From: CAYNYI01 sp964401455
GTDB taxonomy: Bacteria; Fibrobacterota; OXYB2-FULL-49-7; CAYNYI01
Length of the DNA stretch: 28,989 nucleotides
NCBI GenBank assembly: GCA_964401455.1
Contig: CAYNYI010000030.1
Coordinates: 1 to 28,989 of the forward strand
Direction of reading: 5' to 3'
Shown here: one piece after another, positions 21,957-28,989 of the stretch
Layout of the letters: each line of letters opens with the position of its first letter
How positions within the stretch are numbered: position 1 is the stretch's first letter
Position numbers and translations under genes: made by a program
The notes under the pieces: model-generated
What the model was told of the DNA's origin: nothing
Databases searched by the model: none
The model's input: the letters and a program-made list of their open reading frames with translations, nothing else

Positions 21957-23714
21957 ATGAGCACCAAGGGTAAGGTGGTTGGGATAGTCTCCAACCTGGT
22001 GAACATAAGAACCGACGGTCCCGTGGCCCAGAATGAGATATGCTATATCGATATCAAGGGCGACAGATGTATGGCCGAGGTGATTAAAATTACGGGAGAC
22101 ATCGCTTCCGCCCAGGTCTTTGAAAGTACCAGGGGGCTCAAAATCGGTGATCCGGTTGATTTTGCAGGGAAAATGCTTGAGGTTGACCTTGGTCCGGGGA
22201 TGCTTTCAAAAAACTATGACGGCCTGCAGAACAACCTCGACAGCATGGAAGGTGTTTTTCTTAAAAGGGGAAATTACACCGAAGCCATGGATATAGAAAA
22301 AAAATGGGCCTTTACTCCTGTTCTTAAAGAAGGTGATGAAGTTATTGCCGCCGACTGGATCGGAAAGGTCAAAGAAGGATGGATAGACCATAAAATTCTG
22401 GTTCCTTTTAATCTTGAAAAAAAATGGAAAATAAAAAGCATAGTATCCGAAGGCGAATATACTGTTAAAGAAACTATCGCGGTTTTAGAAAACCCGGAAG
22501 GAGAGACCCGGGATATTTCAATGACCATGAGATGGCCGGTTAAAGTGCCGGTTACCGGATATAAAAATAAACCCAGGCCATTCAAGATTCTTGAAACCGG
22601 TGTAAGGGTCATTGATTCTTTAAATCCTATGGCGGAAGGCGGAACCGGTTTTATTCCCGGGCCTTTCGGAGCCGGCAAAACAGTTCTGCAGCATTTGATT
22701 TCGAAGCATGCTGAAGCTGATCTCATAATTGTTGTCGCTTGCGGAGAGCGTGCAAATGAGGTTGTTGAAATTTTTAAGGAATTTCCGGAACTTGATGACC
22801 CGCGCACGGGCCGCAAGTTAATGGAAAGAACCATTATTATATGTAATACTTCCAATATGCCCGTAGCGGCAAGAGAAGCGAGTGTTTATACCGGAATGAC
22901 CATAGCCGAGTATTACAGGGCCATGGGGCTGAAGGTTCTTCTCCTTGCCGACAGTACTTCCCGTTGGGCACAGGCCCTCCGTGAAATGTCCAACAGGCTT
23001 GAAGAACTTCCCGGTCCGGACGCTTTCCCGATGGACCTCAGCGCGGTGATCGCTAATTTCTATTCAAGAGCCGGTTTTGTGGAGCTAAACAACGGTTCGA
23101 CCGGTTCGATAACCTTTCTCGGAACGGTCAGCCCGGCCGGTGGTAACCTTAAAGAGCCGGTTACCGAATCTACTAAAAAGGCCGCCAGGTCTTTCTATGC
23201 TCTTTCGCAGGCCAGGGCAGACAGTAAGCGCTATCCGGCAATCGACCCGGTTGAGAGTTATTCGAAATACCTTGAATACGATGAAATGAGTGAATATCTC
23301 GAAGAAAATCTTGAAAAAGGCTGGGTAGAGAAAGTTCTCAAGATCAAGGACCTTCTCCTCAGGGGAAAAGAAACCCACGATCAGATAAACATACTCGGTG
23401 ATGACGGTGTTCCGATTGATTATCATATTCTATTCAACAAGTCAGAAGTTATAGACTTTATTATTCTTCAGCAGGACGGTTTTGACAAAATAGACTCCGC
23501 TTCTCCCATTAAGAGGCAGCGTTATATGCTTAACAAGGTTCTTGATGTCTGTGAAACGGAATTTTCTTTTGACAGTTTCGAGGAGGTCGGATCATATTTC
23601 AAGAAGATGATTAACATTTTCAAGCAGATGAATTATCAGGAATTTGAATCTGAAGGCTTTAAACAAAAAGAGAACGAGCTTAGTGATCTGATCAAAGAAA
23701 GGAGGGCTTCCTGA
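21957..23714 (+). CDS. atpA: V-type ATPase catalytic subunit A
   Basis: Catalytic nucleotide-binding subunit of the soluble V1 head. The 585 residues match the family length and include the subunit-A-specific insertion (about 110–200) absent from F-type beta subunits. The Walker A loop is GPFGAGKT (235–242), followed by ACGERANEVVEIF with the catalytic glutamate region, Walker B LLLADSTSRWAQALRE and the SPAGGNLKEPVT segment. GGAGG stands nine bases before the ATG. Its stop overlaps the atpB start by one base (TGATG). Confidence 0.98.
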   Translation: MSTKGKVVGIVSNLVNIRTDGPVAQNEICYIDIKGDRCMAEVIKITGDIASAQVFESTRGLKIGDPVDFAGKMLEVDLGPGMLSKNYDGLQNNLDSMEGVFLKRGNYTEAMDIEKKWAFTPVLKEGDEVIAADWIGKVKEGWIDHKILVPFNLEKKWKIKSIVSEGEYTVKETIAVLENPEGETRDISMTMRWPVKVPVTGYKNKPRPFKILETGVRVIDSLNPMAEGGTGFIPGPFGAGKTVLQHLISKHAEADLIIVVACGERANEVVEIFKEFPELDDPRTGRKLMERTIIICNTSNMPVAAREASVYTGMTIAEYYRAMGLKVLLLADSTSRWAQALREMSNRLEELPGPDAFPMDLSAVIANFYSRAGFVELNNGSTGSITFLGTVSPAGGNLKEPVTESTKKAARSFYALSQARADSKRYPAIDPVESYSKYLEYDEMSEYLEENLEKGWVEKVLKIKDLLLRGKETHDQINILGDDGVPIDYHILFNKSEVIDFIILQQDGFDKIDSASPIKRQRYMLNKVLDVCETEFSFDSFEEVGSYFKKMINIFKQMNYQEFESEGFKQKENELSDLIKERRAS

Positions 23715-25036
23715 TGAAGACCGCCGCTTTCCAGAAAATTTATACAAAAATAGAAAACATAACAAAAGCCACCTGTACGGTTGAGGCCGAAAATGTCAGC
23801 AATGAGGAAATGGCTTTTGTTGACGGCCGGCCTGCGCAGGTTGTCCGTATAAACGGTAATCAGGTTGTCCTCCAGATTTTCCCGGGGACGCAGGGCATAG
23901 CCACGGATGCAGAAGTCATATTCACAGGCAACCCTCCGACTCTTAAAGTCAGCGAAGATCTTCGCGGAAGGTTTTTCAACGCTTATGGTGATCCTATCGA
24001 CGGTGGTCCGGAAGTGGAAGGTGAAGAAACCGAAATCGGAGGCCCTTCGGTAAATCCGGTCCGGCGTGAGCAGCCATCCGAGCTTATTGCTACGGGTATT
24101 GCCGGTATAGACCTTAACAACACTCTGGTTACCGGACAGAAAATCCCGTTTTTCGCCGACCCGGATCAGCCCTATAATCAGGTTATGGCGGATGTTGCTC
24201 TCAGGGCCGAGGCCGATGCCATTATTCTCGGCGGAATGGGTATGTCCAATGACGACTATCTTTATTACAGGACTCTTTTTGAGAGTGCCGGTGCCCTTGA
24301 CCGGATAACAAGTTTTATGAACACCACCGAAGATCCTCCGGTAGAGAGGATCCTTGTTCCTGATATGGCGCTTTCGGCCGCGGAATATTTCGCTGTCAAT
24401 AAAAAGGAAAAGGTCCTTGTTCTCCTTACAGACATGACTCTTTACGCTGACGCGCTTTCAATCGTTTCCAACAGGATGGACCAGATTCCTTCGAAAGACA
24501 GTATGCCGGGTTCTTTGTACAGTGATCTCGCAAAAATTTATGAAAAAGCAGTGCAGTTTCCGTCGGGTGGTTCCATTACCATTATTGCCGTAACAACACT
24601 AAGCGGCGGAGATATTACACACGCCATTCCCGATAACACAGGTTATATTACCGAGGGTCAGCTTTACCTGCGCCGTGATACAGACATCGGTAAAGTTATT
24701 GTCGATCCTTTCCGGAGTCTGTCAAGACTTAAGCAGCTCGTTATCGGTAAGAAAACAAGAGAGGACCATCCGCAGGTTATGAATGCCTGTGTCAGGCTTT
24801 ACGCCGATGCCGCGAATGCAAAAACAAAGCAGGAAAACGGCTTTGACCTCACAGAGTACGACGAGCGGACGCTGCATTTTGCTAAAGAATATTCAAACGA
24901 TCTGCTTGCTATCGATGTCAACATAGGTACAGACAAGATGCTTGATACGGCATGGGGCCTATTCGGAAGATATTTTTCCAAAGAGGAGGTCGGCGTAAAG
25001 CAGGGACTGGTCGAGAAATACTGGAAAGAAAATTAA
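23714..25036 (+). CDS. atpB: V-type ATPase regulatory subunit B
   Basis: Non-catalytic nucleotide-binding subunit alternating with A in the head. The 440-residue protein has the usual length. Where subunit A carries its P-loop, B reads TGQKIPFFADPDQPYNQ, the normal degenerate form. Further motifs are PSVNPVRREQPSE, ILVPDMALSAAEYFA, LVLLTDMTLYADAL and SGGDITHAIPDNTGYITEGQ. GGAGGG precedes the start inside the end of atpA. Subunit D follows after 22 bases. Confidence 0.98.
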   Translation: MKTAAFQKIYTKIENITKATCTVEAENVSNEEMAFVDGRPAQVVRINGNQVVLQIFPGTQGIATDAEVIFTGNPPTLKVSEDLRGRFFNAYGDPIDGGPEVEGEETEIGGPSVNPVRREQPSELIATGIAGIDLNNTLVTGQKIPFFADPDQPYNQVMADVALRAEADAIILGGMGMSNDDYLYYRTLFESAGALDRITSFMNTTEDPPVERILVPDMALSAAEYFAVNKKEKVLVLLTDMTLYADALSIVSNRMDQIPSKDSMPGSLYSDLAKIYEKAVQFPSGGSITIIAVTTLSGGDITHAIPDNTGYITEGQLYLRRDTDIGKVIVDPFRSLSRLKQLVIGKKTREDHPQVMNACVRLYADAANAKTKQENGFDLTEYDERTLHFAKEYSNDLLAIDVNIGTDKMLDTAWGLFGRYFSKEEVGVKQGLVEKYWKEN

Positions 25037-25058
25037 GGATTAATTCCGGCGGATATTT

Positions 25059-25655
25059 ATGGCTATTAAATTTCAATATAATAAGACTTTTCTCCAGCAG
25101 CTGAACAAAGAGCTCAAGGTTCGCCTGAACGCTCTTCCCACGCTCCAGGCCAAAGAAGCCGCGCTCAGGAACGAGGTTAAATCGGCCAAAAAAGAGCTTG
25201 CTGAATATTCGGAACAGCTTGAGGCAAGGATGCGGGGCCTTTCAAATCTGGATGAGTTTTGGTGCGAGATGCCGCCCGTTTTATCCATTGCCGATATAGA
25301 GACCGCTGTTAAGTCCATCGCAGGTGTTAAAACCCCATACCTGGGCGATATCAGATTTAAAACCGGAGAATACAGTTTGTTCGGAAATCCCAGATGGCTG
25401 CCGGACGGGCTGGAAATCTTAAAATCGGTTATCGAGCTTCGTGTCCGGAAAAAAATGGCGGAGAAAAAGCTCGAAATGCTTGAATACGCGCGAAAGAAAA
25501 CCACCCAGAAAGTTAATCTATACGAAAAAGTACAGATACCTGAATATAATCAGGCCCTTCTGAAAATAAAAAGATTTCTTGAAGATAAGGAAAATCTGGC
25601 CAAATCGTCTCAGAAGATCCTTAAGGCCAGGCTAGAAAAGGAGGCAGCCTCATGA
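25059..25655 (+). CDS. atpD: V-type ATPase subunit D (central shaft)
   Basis: Rotor shaft linking the head to the membrane ring. The 198-residue protein consists of two long charged helices, N-terminal (about 1–65) and C-terminal (about 125–195), with a short central region, as in other D subunits. Motifs include FQYNKTFLQQLNKELKVR at the N-terminus and RKKTTQKVNLYEKVQIPEYN in the second helix. Its stop overlaps the start of the I subunit by four bases (ATGA). No F subunit, the usual partner of D, is found in the operon. Confidence 0.92.
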   Translation: MAIKFQYNKTFLQQLNKELKVRLNALPTLQAKEAALRNEVKSAKKELAEYSEQLEARMRGLSNLDEFWCEMPPVLSIADIETAVKSIAGVKTPYLGDIRFKTGEYSLFGNPRWLPDGLEILKSVIELRVRKKMAEKKLEMLEYARKKTTQKVNLYEKVQIPEYNQALLKIKRFLEDKENLAKSSQKILKARLEKEAAS

Positions 25656-27583
25656 TAGTTCCCATGAAAAAACTGACGCTGCTTATATATCATAAGGAAA
25701 AAGGCAAGTTCCTTTCTTCGCTTCAGGAAAAAGGAGTCATACATATTTCTGAGTCCGGAGAAAACGAGAACGCCGAGGTATTGTCGGAGAATTATAAGGA
25801 GGCCCGGGCGCTTTCAAAAAGATGCGATGCCGCCCTGGCGAACCTGAAGAAGATAGAAAAAGAAAATGAGAACGTTCCGAAGAGGGATATAAAGGCTGTC
25901 GATGCCTTGAAAGCACTTGATGAATATGAGTCGATTGAAAATAAGCTTGACTCTCTTCTGCAGCAGGCGGCTGATCTTGAAAAGGACAAATCTCTGTTAG
26001 AACCCTGGGGTGATTTTAATCCTGAAATAATCGAAGAGCTTGGAAAACGCGGAATCAATTCGATGTTTCTTGAAATACCGGCAAAGAAATATTCTGAAGG
26101 TTTTTTTAGTGATTATGCCTTTTCTGTTATTTCAGGGGAGGGCAGTGATATTCTTGCTGTGTTGTTTTATGAGGGAGAGAAGCCGGTTTTTAAAGAGGCG
26201 CAGGAAGCCTCTGTTCCTGTGAAATCTCTTTCTGAAATAAATAAAGAACTTGATGAAAAAAAGAAAGAGACGGAGTCTTTAACAGAAAAAAGAAATTCTT
26301 TTGTTTCCGCGATTCCCGATATTATTAAACTGAAGGCCGAGAACGATAATCTTTCTTCTTTTGCCGATGCAGAAATCAGCATGAGGGAAGAGGCCGAAGG
26401 TACGGTAAGTTGTCTGGAGGGGTGGCTTCCGGCTGAAAAAGAAAAAGAAGTATCGTCTTTTCTGACCGGTTTTACCGGATACTTTTCTTTCCGTGAACCG
26501 ACAGAGGAAGACGATGTTCCGGTTTTGATGCGGAACGGAAAGTTTGCATCTCTTTTTGAGCCGATAACAAAAATCCGGTCACTGCCTTCTTACCGGGAGG
26601 TAGATCCGACACCGTTTTTTGCTCCTTTTTTCGCGCTTTATTTCGGTTTATGTCTCGGAGACCTTGGGTATGGTCTTCTTACTTTTGCTGTGTCGGTTAT
26701 TGCATATAAAAAAGGTCCTGTTCAGTTTCGGAACTATTTTACAGTTGGAATGATCCTCGGCGGAATTACCATGTTGAGCGGACTTTTTCTGAACAGTTTT
26801 TTCGGTCAGAATATTTTTATGCTTAAGGGTAATCCAGACTATATGATAGATTCTTCTATTGGTTCCAAAATAGCTTTTCTCGGGTCCTACAAGGACCTTA
26901 AAGCTTTTCCCGCGATGGGCTTTTCTGTCGTACTCGGTTTTATACAGGTGCTTCTCGGTGTCGCATTGAAGTGCTATAATAACTATAAACAGAAAGGCTG
27001 GCTGTGGTTTATTGATCCGGCCGGAACATTTCTGATGATACTCGGTCTTCTTGTGATGATCTCAAAGGGAAGCCCTGAGGAAGGTTTTAAGGGTGTAACA
27101 GGAATAGACATCAGTACCTATGAGCTTGGAGCGCTCTCTATAGGAGCATGGGTTTCGGCCCCTCCGGTATGGGCCGGGCAGCTCCTTCTTTTTGGCGGTC
27201 TTTTTATGCTTTTGTTTTTCAACAGTCCCGAGAAGAAGATTTTTATCCGTCCGCTTACAGGTTTGTGGGAACTCTATAATTTTTCAACAGGTATTGTCGG
27301 GGACATACTCTCCTATTTAAGGATTTTTGCTCTTGGTCTGGCAAGCGGGCTTCTGGCGAGTGCTTTTAATGGAATCGCCCTTGGGTTTATTGACGGCGGG
27401 CTTTTTCCGGGAATCCTGATGACGGTACCTCTTCTTTTATTCGCGCATACGCTGAACTTTGGGCTGGCTTTACTTGGCGCCTTTGTTCATCCTTTGAGGC
27501 TGACTTTTGTTGAGTTCTATAAGAACCTTGATTTTGAGGGTGGAGGAAGTGAATATTCTCCGTTCACTCTTCAAAAAGTATAG
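25652..27583 (+). CDS. atpI: V-type ATPase membrane subunit I (subunit a homologue)
   Basis: Ion-channel stator subunit of the membrane part. The 643-residue protein has a soluble N-terminal half with coiled-coil stretches (about 50–110 and 190–240) and a C-terminal half of about seven to eight membrane helices beginning near residue 325 (FFAPFFALYFGLCLGDLGYG). The essential arginine is visible in SYLRIFALGLASGLL, and the C-terminal helix pair ends LRLTFVEFYKNLDFEGGG. Length is typical of bacterial V-type I subunits. It follows atpD with a four-base overlap and precedes atpK by 38 bases. Confidence 0.96.
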   Translation: MIVPMKKLTLLIYHKEKGKFLSSLQEKGVIHISESGENENAEVLSENYKEARALSKRCDAALANLKKIEKENENVPKRDIKAVDALKALDEYESIENKLDSLLQQAADLEKDKSLLEPWGDFNPEIIEELGKRGINSMFLEIPAKKYSEGFFSDYAFSVISGEGSDILAVLFYEGEKPVFKEAQEASVPVKSLSEINKELDEKKKETESLTEKRNSFVSAIPDIIKLKAENDNLSSFADAEISMREEAEGTVSCLEGWLPAEKEKEVSSFLTGFTGYFSFREPTEEDDVPVLMRNGKFASLFEPITKIRSLPSYREVDPTPFFAPFFALYFGLCLGDLGYGLLTFAVSVIAYKKGPVQFRNYFTVGMILGGITMLSGLFLNSFFGQNIFMLKGNPDYMIDSSIGSKIAFLGSYKDLKAFPAMGFSVVLGFIQVLLGVALKCYNNYKQKGWLWFIDPAGTFLMILGLLVMISKGSPEEGFKGVTGIDISTYELGALSIGAWVSAPPVWAGQLLLFGGLFMLLFFNSPEKKIFIRPLTGLWELYNFSTGIVGDILSYLRIFALGLASGLLASAFNGIALGFIDGGLFPGILMTVPLLLFAHTLNFGLALLGAFVHPLRLTFVEFYKNLDFEGGGSEYSPFTLQKV

Positions 27584-27621
27584 TAAATCAGATTAATTAT
27601 TAAAATAAAGGAGGATTTAAA

Positions 27622-28071
27622 ATGGGATATGTTTTCGCCTTGATAGGTATGGGACTTATGGTCGGTCTTTCCGGAGCCGGTTCGGCCTGGGGACTTGGGA
27701 TCGGCGGCTCCGCGGTTCTCGGGATGATTAAAAAGCGTCCGGAATCTTTCGGTACCGGTATGGTACTTGCCGGCCTTCCCGCTACGCAGGGTCTGTACGG
27801 TTTTGTAGCTTATATCATTTACTCAGGAACTATTGTTCCCGGAATGGGCCTTGCCGAAGGCGCGGTTGTTCTCGGAGCGGGTATCGCGATGGGTTTTGCC
27901 GCGATGATTTCGGCTATTTATCAGGGTAAAGTCTGCGCGAGCGGAATCACCGCGATGGGAAGCGGTCATAATGTTTTCGGTAATACAATGATCCTTGCCG
28001 CTTTTCCGGAATTTTACGCGATTCTCGCGCTTGTTGCGGTTATTCTCATGCAGGGAATAAAAGTAGTGTAG
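27622..28071 (+). CDS. atpK: V-type ATPase rotor-ring subunit K (proteolipid), Na+-type ligand set
   Basis: Membrane rotor subunit with four helices arranged as two similar hairpins, 149 residues. The glycine-rich first helices (GLSGAGSAWGLGIGG and GAGIAMGFAAMISAIYQG) alternate with helices carrying LPATQGLYGF and AAFPEFYAIL. Leu52, Thr55, Gln56, Gln101 and Glu130 coincide, with one constant offset of nine residues, with the Na+ ligands Leu61, Thr64, Gln65, Gln110 and Glu139 of Enterococcus hirae NtpK. This predicts Na+ rather than H+ transport. Only the second hairpin has the ion-binding carboxylate, as in other K subunits of this size. AAGGAGG precedes the start; a strong terminator follows. 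Confidence 0.96.
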   Translation: MGYVFALIGMGLMVGLSGAGSAWGLGIGGSAVLGMIKKRPESFGTGMVLAGLPATQGLYGFVAYIIYSGTIVPGMGLAEGAVVLGAGIAMGFAAMISAIYQGKVCASGITAMGSGHNVFGNTMILAAFPEFYAILALVAVILMQGIKVV

Positions 28072-28100
28072 TTGTTAAGCGGACTGAAAATTACAGATAA

Positions 28101-28131
28101 AAAAAGGAACCGGATTTTCCGGTTCCTTTTT
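28101..28131 (+). terminator. Terminator of the V-ATPase operon (bidirectional)
   Basis: Stem AAAAAGGAACCGG/CCGGTTCCTTTTT (28101–28113 and 28119–28131) with a five-base loop, 30 bases after atpK. T-runs exist on both strands, so it can also end the tRNA transcript coming from the right. Confidence 0.93.
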
Positions 28132-28136
28132 ATTTT

Positions 28137-28210
28137 TAGCGGCTCAGGGACTTGAACCCCGGACCTGCGGATTATGATTCCGACGCTCTAACCAGCTGAG
28201 CTAAGCCGCC
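28137..28210 (-). tRNA. tRNA with CAU anticodon, probably elongator tRNA-Met
   Basis: A 74-nucleotide cloverleaf on the minus strand: acceptor GGCGGCU/AGCCGCU, D-arm GCUC…GAGC, anticodon loop AUCAUAA and T-loop UUCAAGU, discriminator A. CCA is not encoded. Two deviations from a regular fold are visible: G1·U72 at the acceptor end and a U27–C43 mismatch in the anticodon stem. Elongator Met is favoured by overall similarity; tRNA-Ile read by lysidine-modified CAU cannot be excluded. It is not an initiator, which would have C1×A72 and three G–C pairs in the anticodon stem. Confidence 0.92.
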
Positions 28211-28227
28211 GTTTTTTCATGGGTGAT

Positions 28228-28256
28228 AAAATAATTGTTTTCAGAAATTCAGGCAA
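28228..28256 (-). promoter_or_regulatory. Candidate promoter of the tRNA
   Basis: On the minus strand TTGCCT (28251–28256), a 17-base spacer and TATTTT (28228–28233), about 18 bases upstream of the mature tRNA end. Both boxes deviate from consensus. Confidence 0.45.
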
Positions 28257-28315
28257 GTTAAATTTGCCGTGATACTTTCTGGGAGTGAAAATATCCGCGG
28301 TCTGTTTAAAACAGT

Positions 28316-28989
28316 TTATTTTTTCTTAAGCGCGGAGATTTTCCTGCGGGAAAGCCCGGTGATTTCAGAAACAAATTCTATATCGCATCCTTTATTCAGC
28401 ATCCTCCGGGCGTCTTCGATTTTGCCTTTCTCGATACCTTTTTCAATGCCCTTGCTAATGCCTTCCTTGATACCCTTTTGAATATCCTCTTTCTCTTTTC
28501 TCTTAAAACTCTCTGTAAATATCGACATGCCTTCCTCCAGGGACAATTTTTCTATCTTTCTATTAATATATTCTGTTTCTTTAGATTTATCAAATAAATT
28601 GAGGAGAAAATTCTTCAAATCATTTACTTCGGAAGCATTTTCTTTTTTTATAATCTCTTTTATTATTGAGAAATTCCTGTCAACTTCTTCAGGATTGGTA
28701 TTCTCGGCTATCATGGCTGCCGAAAGGGCGGTATGAATCTTTTCCAGATCATCTCTTTTATATTCATTAATACATATCTGGTAATATTTGAGAGATGGAA
28801 TATACCGCTTTGGAATGTCATTACTTATCAGGTCTTGTAATTCAACCGGTGCGTTCCAGGTGGATTTTCCGCTGTAAACCAATACGGGAAAAACTGAAGG
28901 CAATTTGCCATATATTTTTTTACGTTTTATAAGACTGAAATAGAATTCTGTTATATAACGGTTAAACCTAAGGGCCATTAACTTGTCAT
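28316..28989 (-). CDS. Rpn family / PD-(D/E)XK nuclease-like protein, N-terminus cut by window edge
   Basis: C-terminal portion of a recombination-promoting-nuclease type protein. The frame stays open through DKLMALRFNRYI to the right edge, so the ATG at 28978 is probably internal and the nuclease core lies outside. Seen features are the family's LPSVFPVLVYSGKSTWNAPVE segment (given here only as a landmark, about 40 residues in), a helical middle, then tandem KGIEKG-type repeats near the C-terminus and a final helix-turn-helix-like GCDIEFVSEITGLSRRKI. Members are often labelled transposases but have mainly been shown to be DNA nucleases; no inverted repeats are visible at the left end. It is more AT-rich than the V-ATPase genes beside it, which may mean a separate origin. 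Confidence 0.8.
   Translation of the reverse strand, partial: DKLMALRFNRYITEFYFSLIKRKKIYGKLPSVFPVLVYSGKSTWNAPVELQDLISNDIPKRYIPSLKYYQICINEYKRDDLEKIHTALSAAMIAENTNPEEVDRNFSIIKEIIKKENASEVNDLKNFLLNLFDKSKETEYINRKIEKLSLEEGMSIFTESFKRKEKEDIQKGIKEGISKGIEKGIEKGKIEDARRMLNKGCDIEFVSEITGLSRRKISALKKK

Noticed and set aside
23714..25036. Loss of the P-loop in atpB as a sign of decay
   Set aside because: Subunit B of V-type ATPases normally lacks a functional P-loop.

Overview
The window looks like a bacterial chromosome segment of moderate, slightly AT-rich composition. The organism is probably a Gram-negative, likely anaerobic, non-model bacterium: it has an outer-membrane barrel protein, a lipoprotein-type PstS and a V-type ATPase operon in the order E–DUF2764-like–A–B–D–I–K, the order known from spirochaetes, chlamydiae and some Bacteroidetes. 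I cannot fix the phylum from this sequence alone. Promoters are close to the classical TTGAAA/TTGACA – 17/18 – TATAAT type.

Left part (1–13751, all minus strand): a phosphate (Pho/Pst) cluster. Read 5'→3' on the minus strand it runs: a pseudo-receiver/Cys-rich PAS protein; phoB–phoR–pstS (lipoprotein type) behind a strong promoter and ending in a terminator; a phosphate-porin-like barrel protein with its own promoter and terminator; then a tightly overlapping operon of an E. coli-like pstS, two hybrid histidine kinases, pstC, pstA and pstB (cut by the window edge). Unusual points are the two kinases inside the transporter operon (one with a periplasmic substrate-binding domain), a PstC whose periplasmic loop carries a PstS-like segment, and a terminator just in front of the second pstS.

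Middle (13752–14316): the only long non-coding stretch. It holds two minus-strand promoters with nearly identical initially transcribed sequences, a third inverted copy of that 14-base motif inside a structured element of about 80 bases, and several hairpins. This is the best candidate here for something undescribed.

Right part (14317–28137, plus strand): folE–folM-like–folB–folK (pterin/folate synthesis), then gpmA, a small TerB-like protein, a secreted MORN-type repeat protein and a CNT nucleoside transporter, all overlapping or closely spaced. A new strong promoter precedes the seven-gene V-ATPase operon, whose K subunit carries the full Na+-ligand set known from Enterococcus NtpK. A bidirectional terminator separates it from a minus-strand tRNA with a CAU anticodon. 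The window ends in a partial Rpn/PD-(D/E)XK nuclease-family gene on the minus strand.
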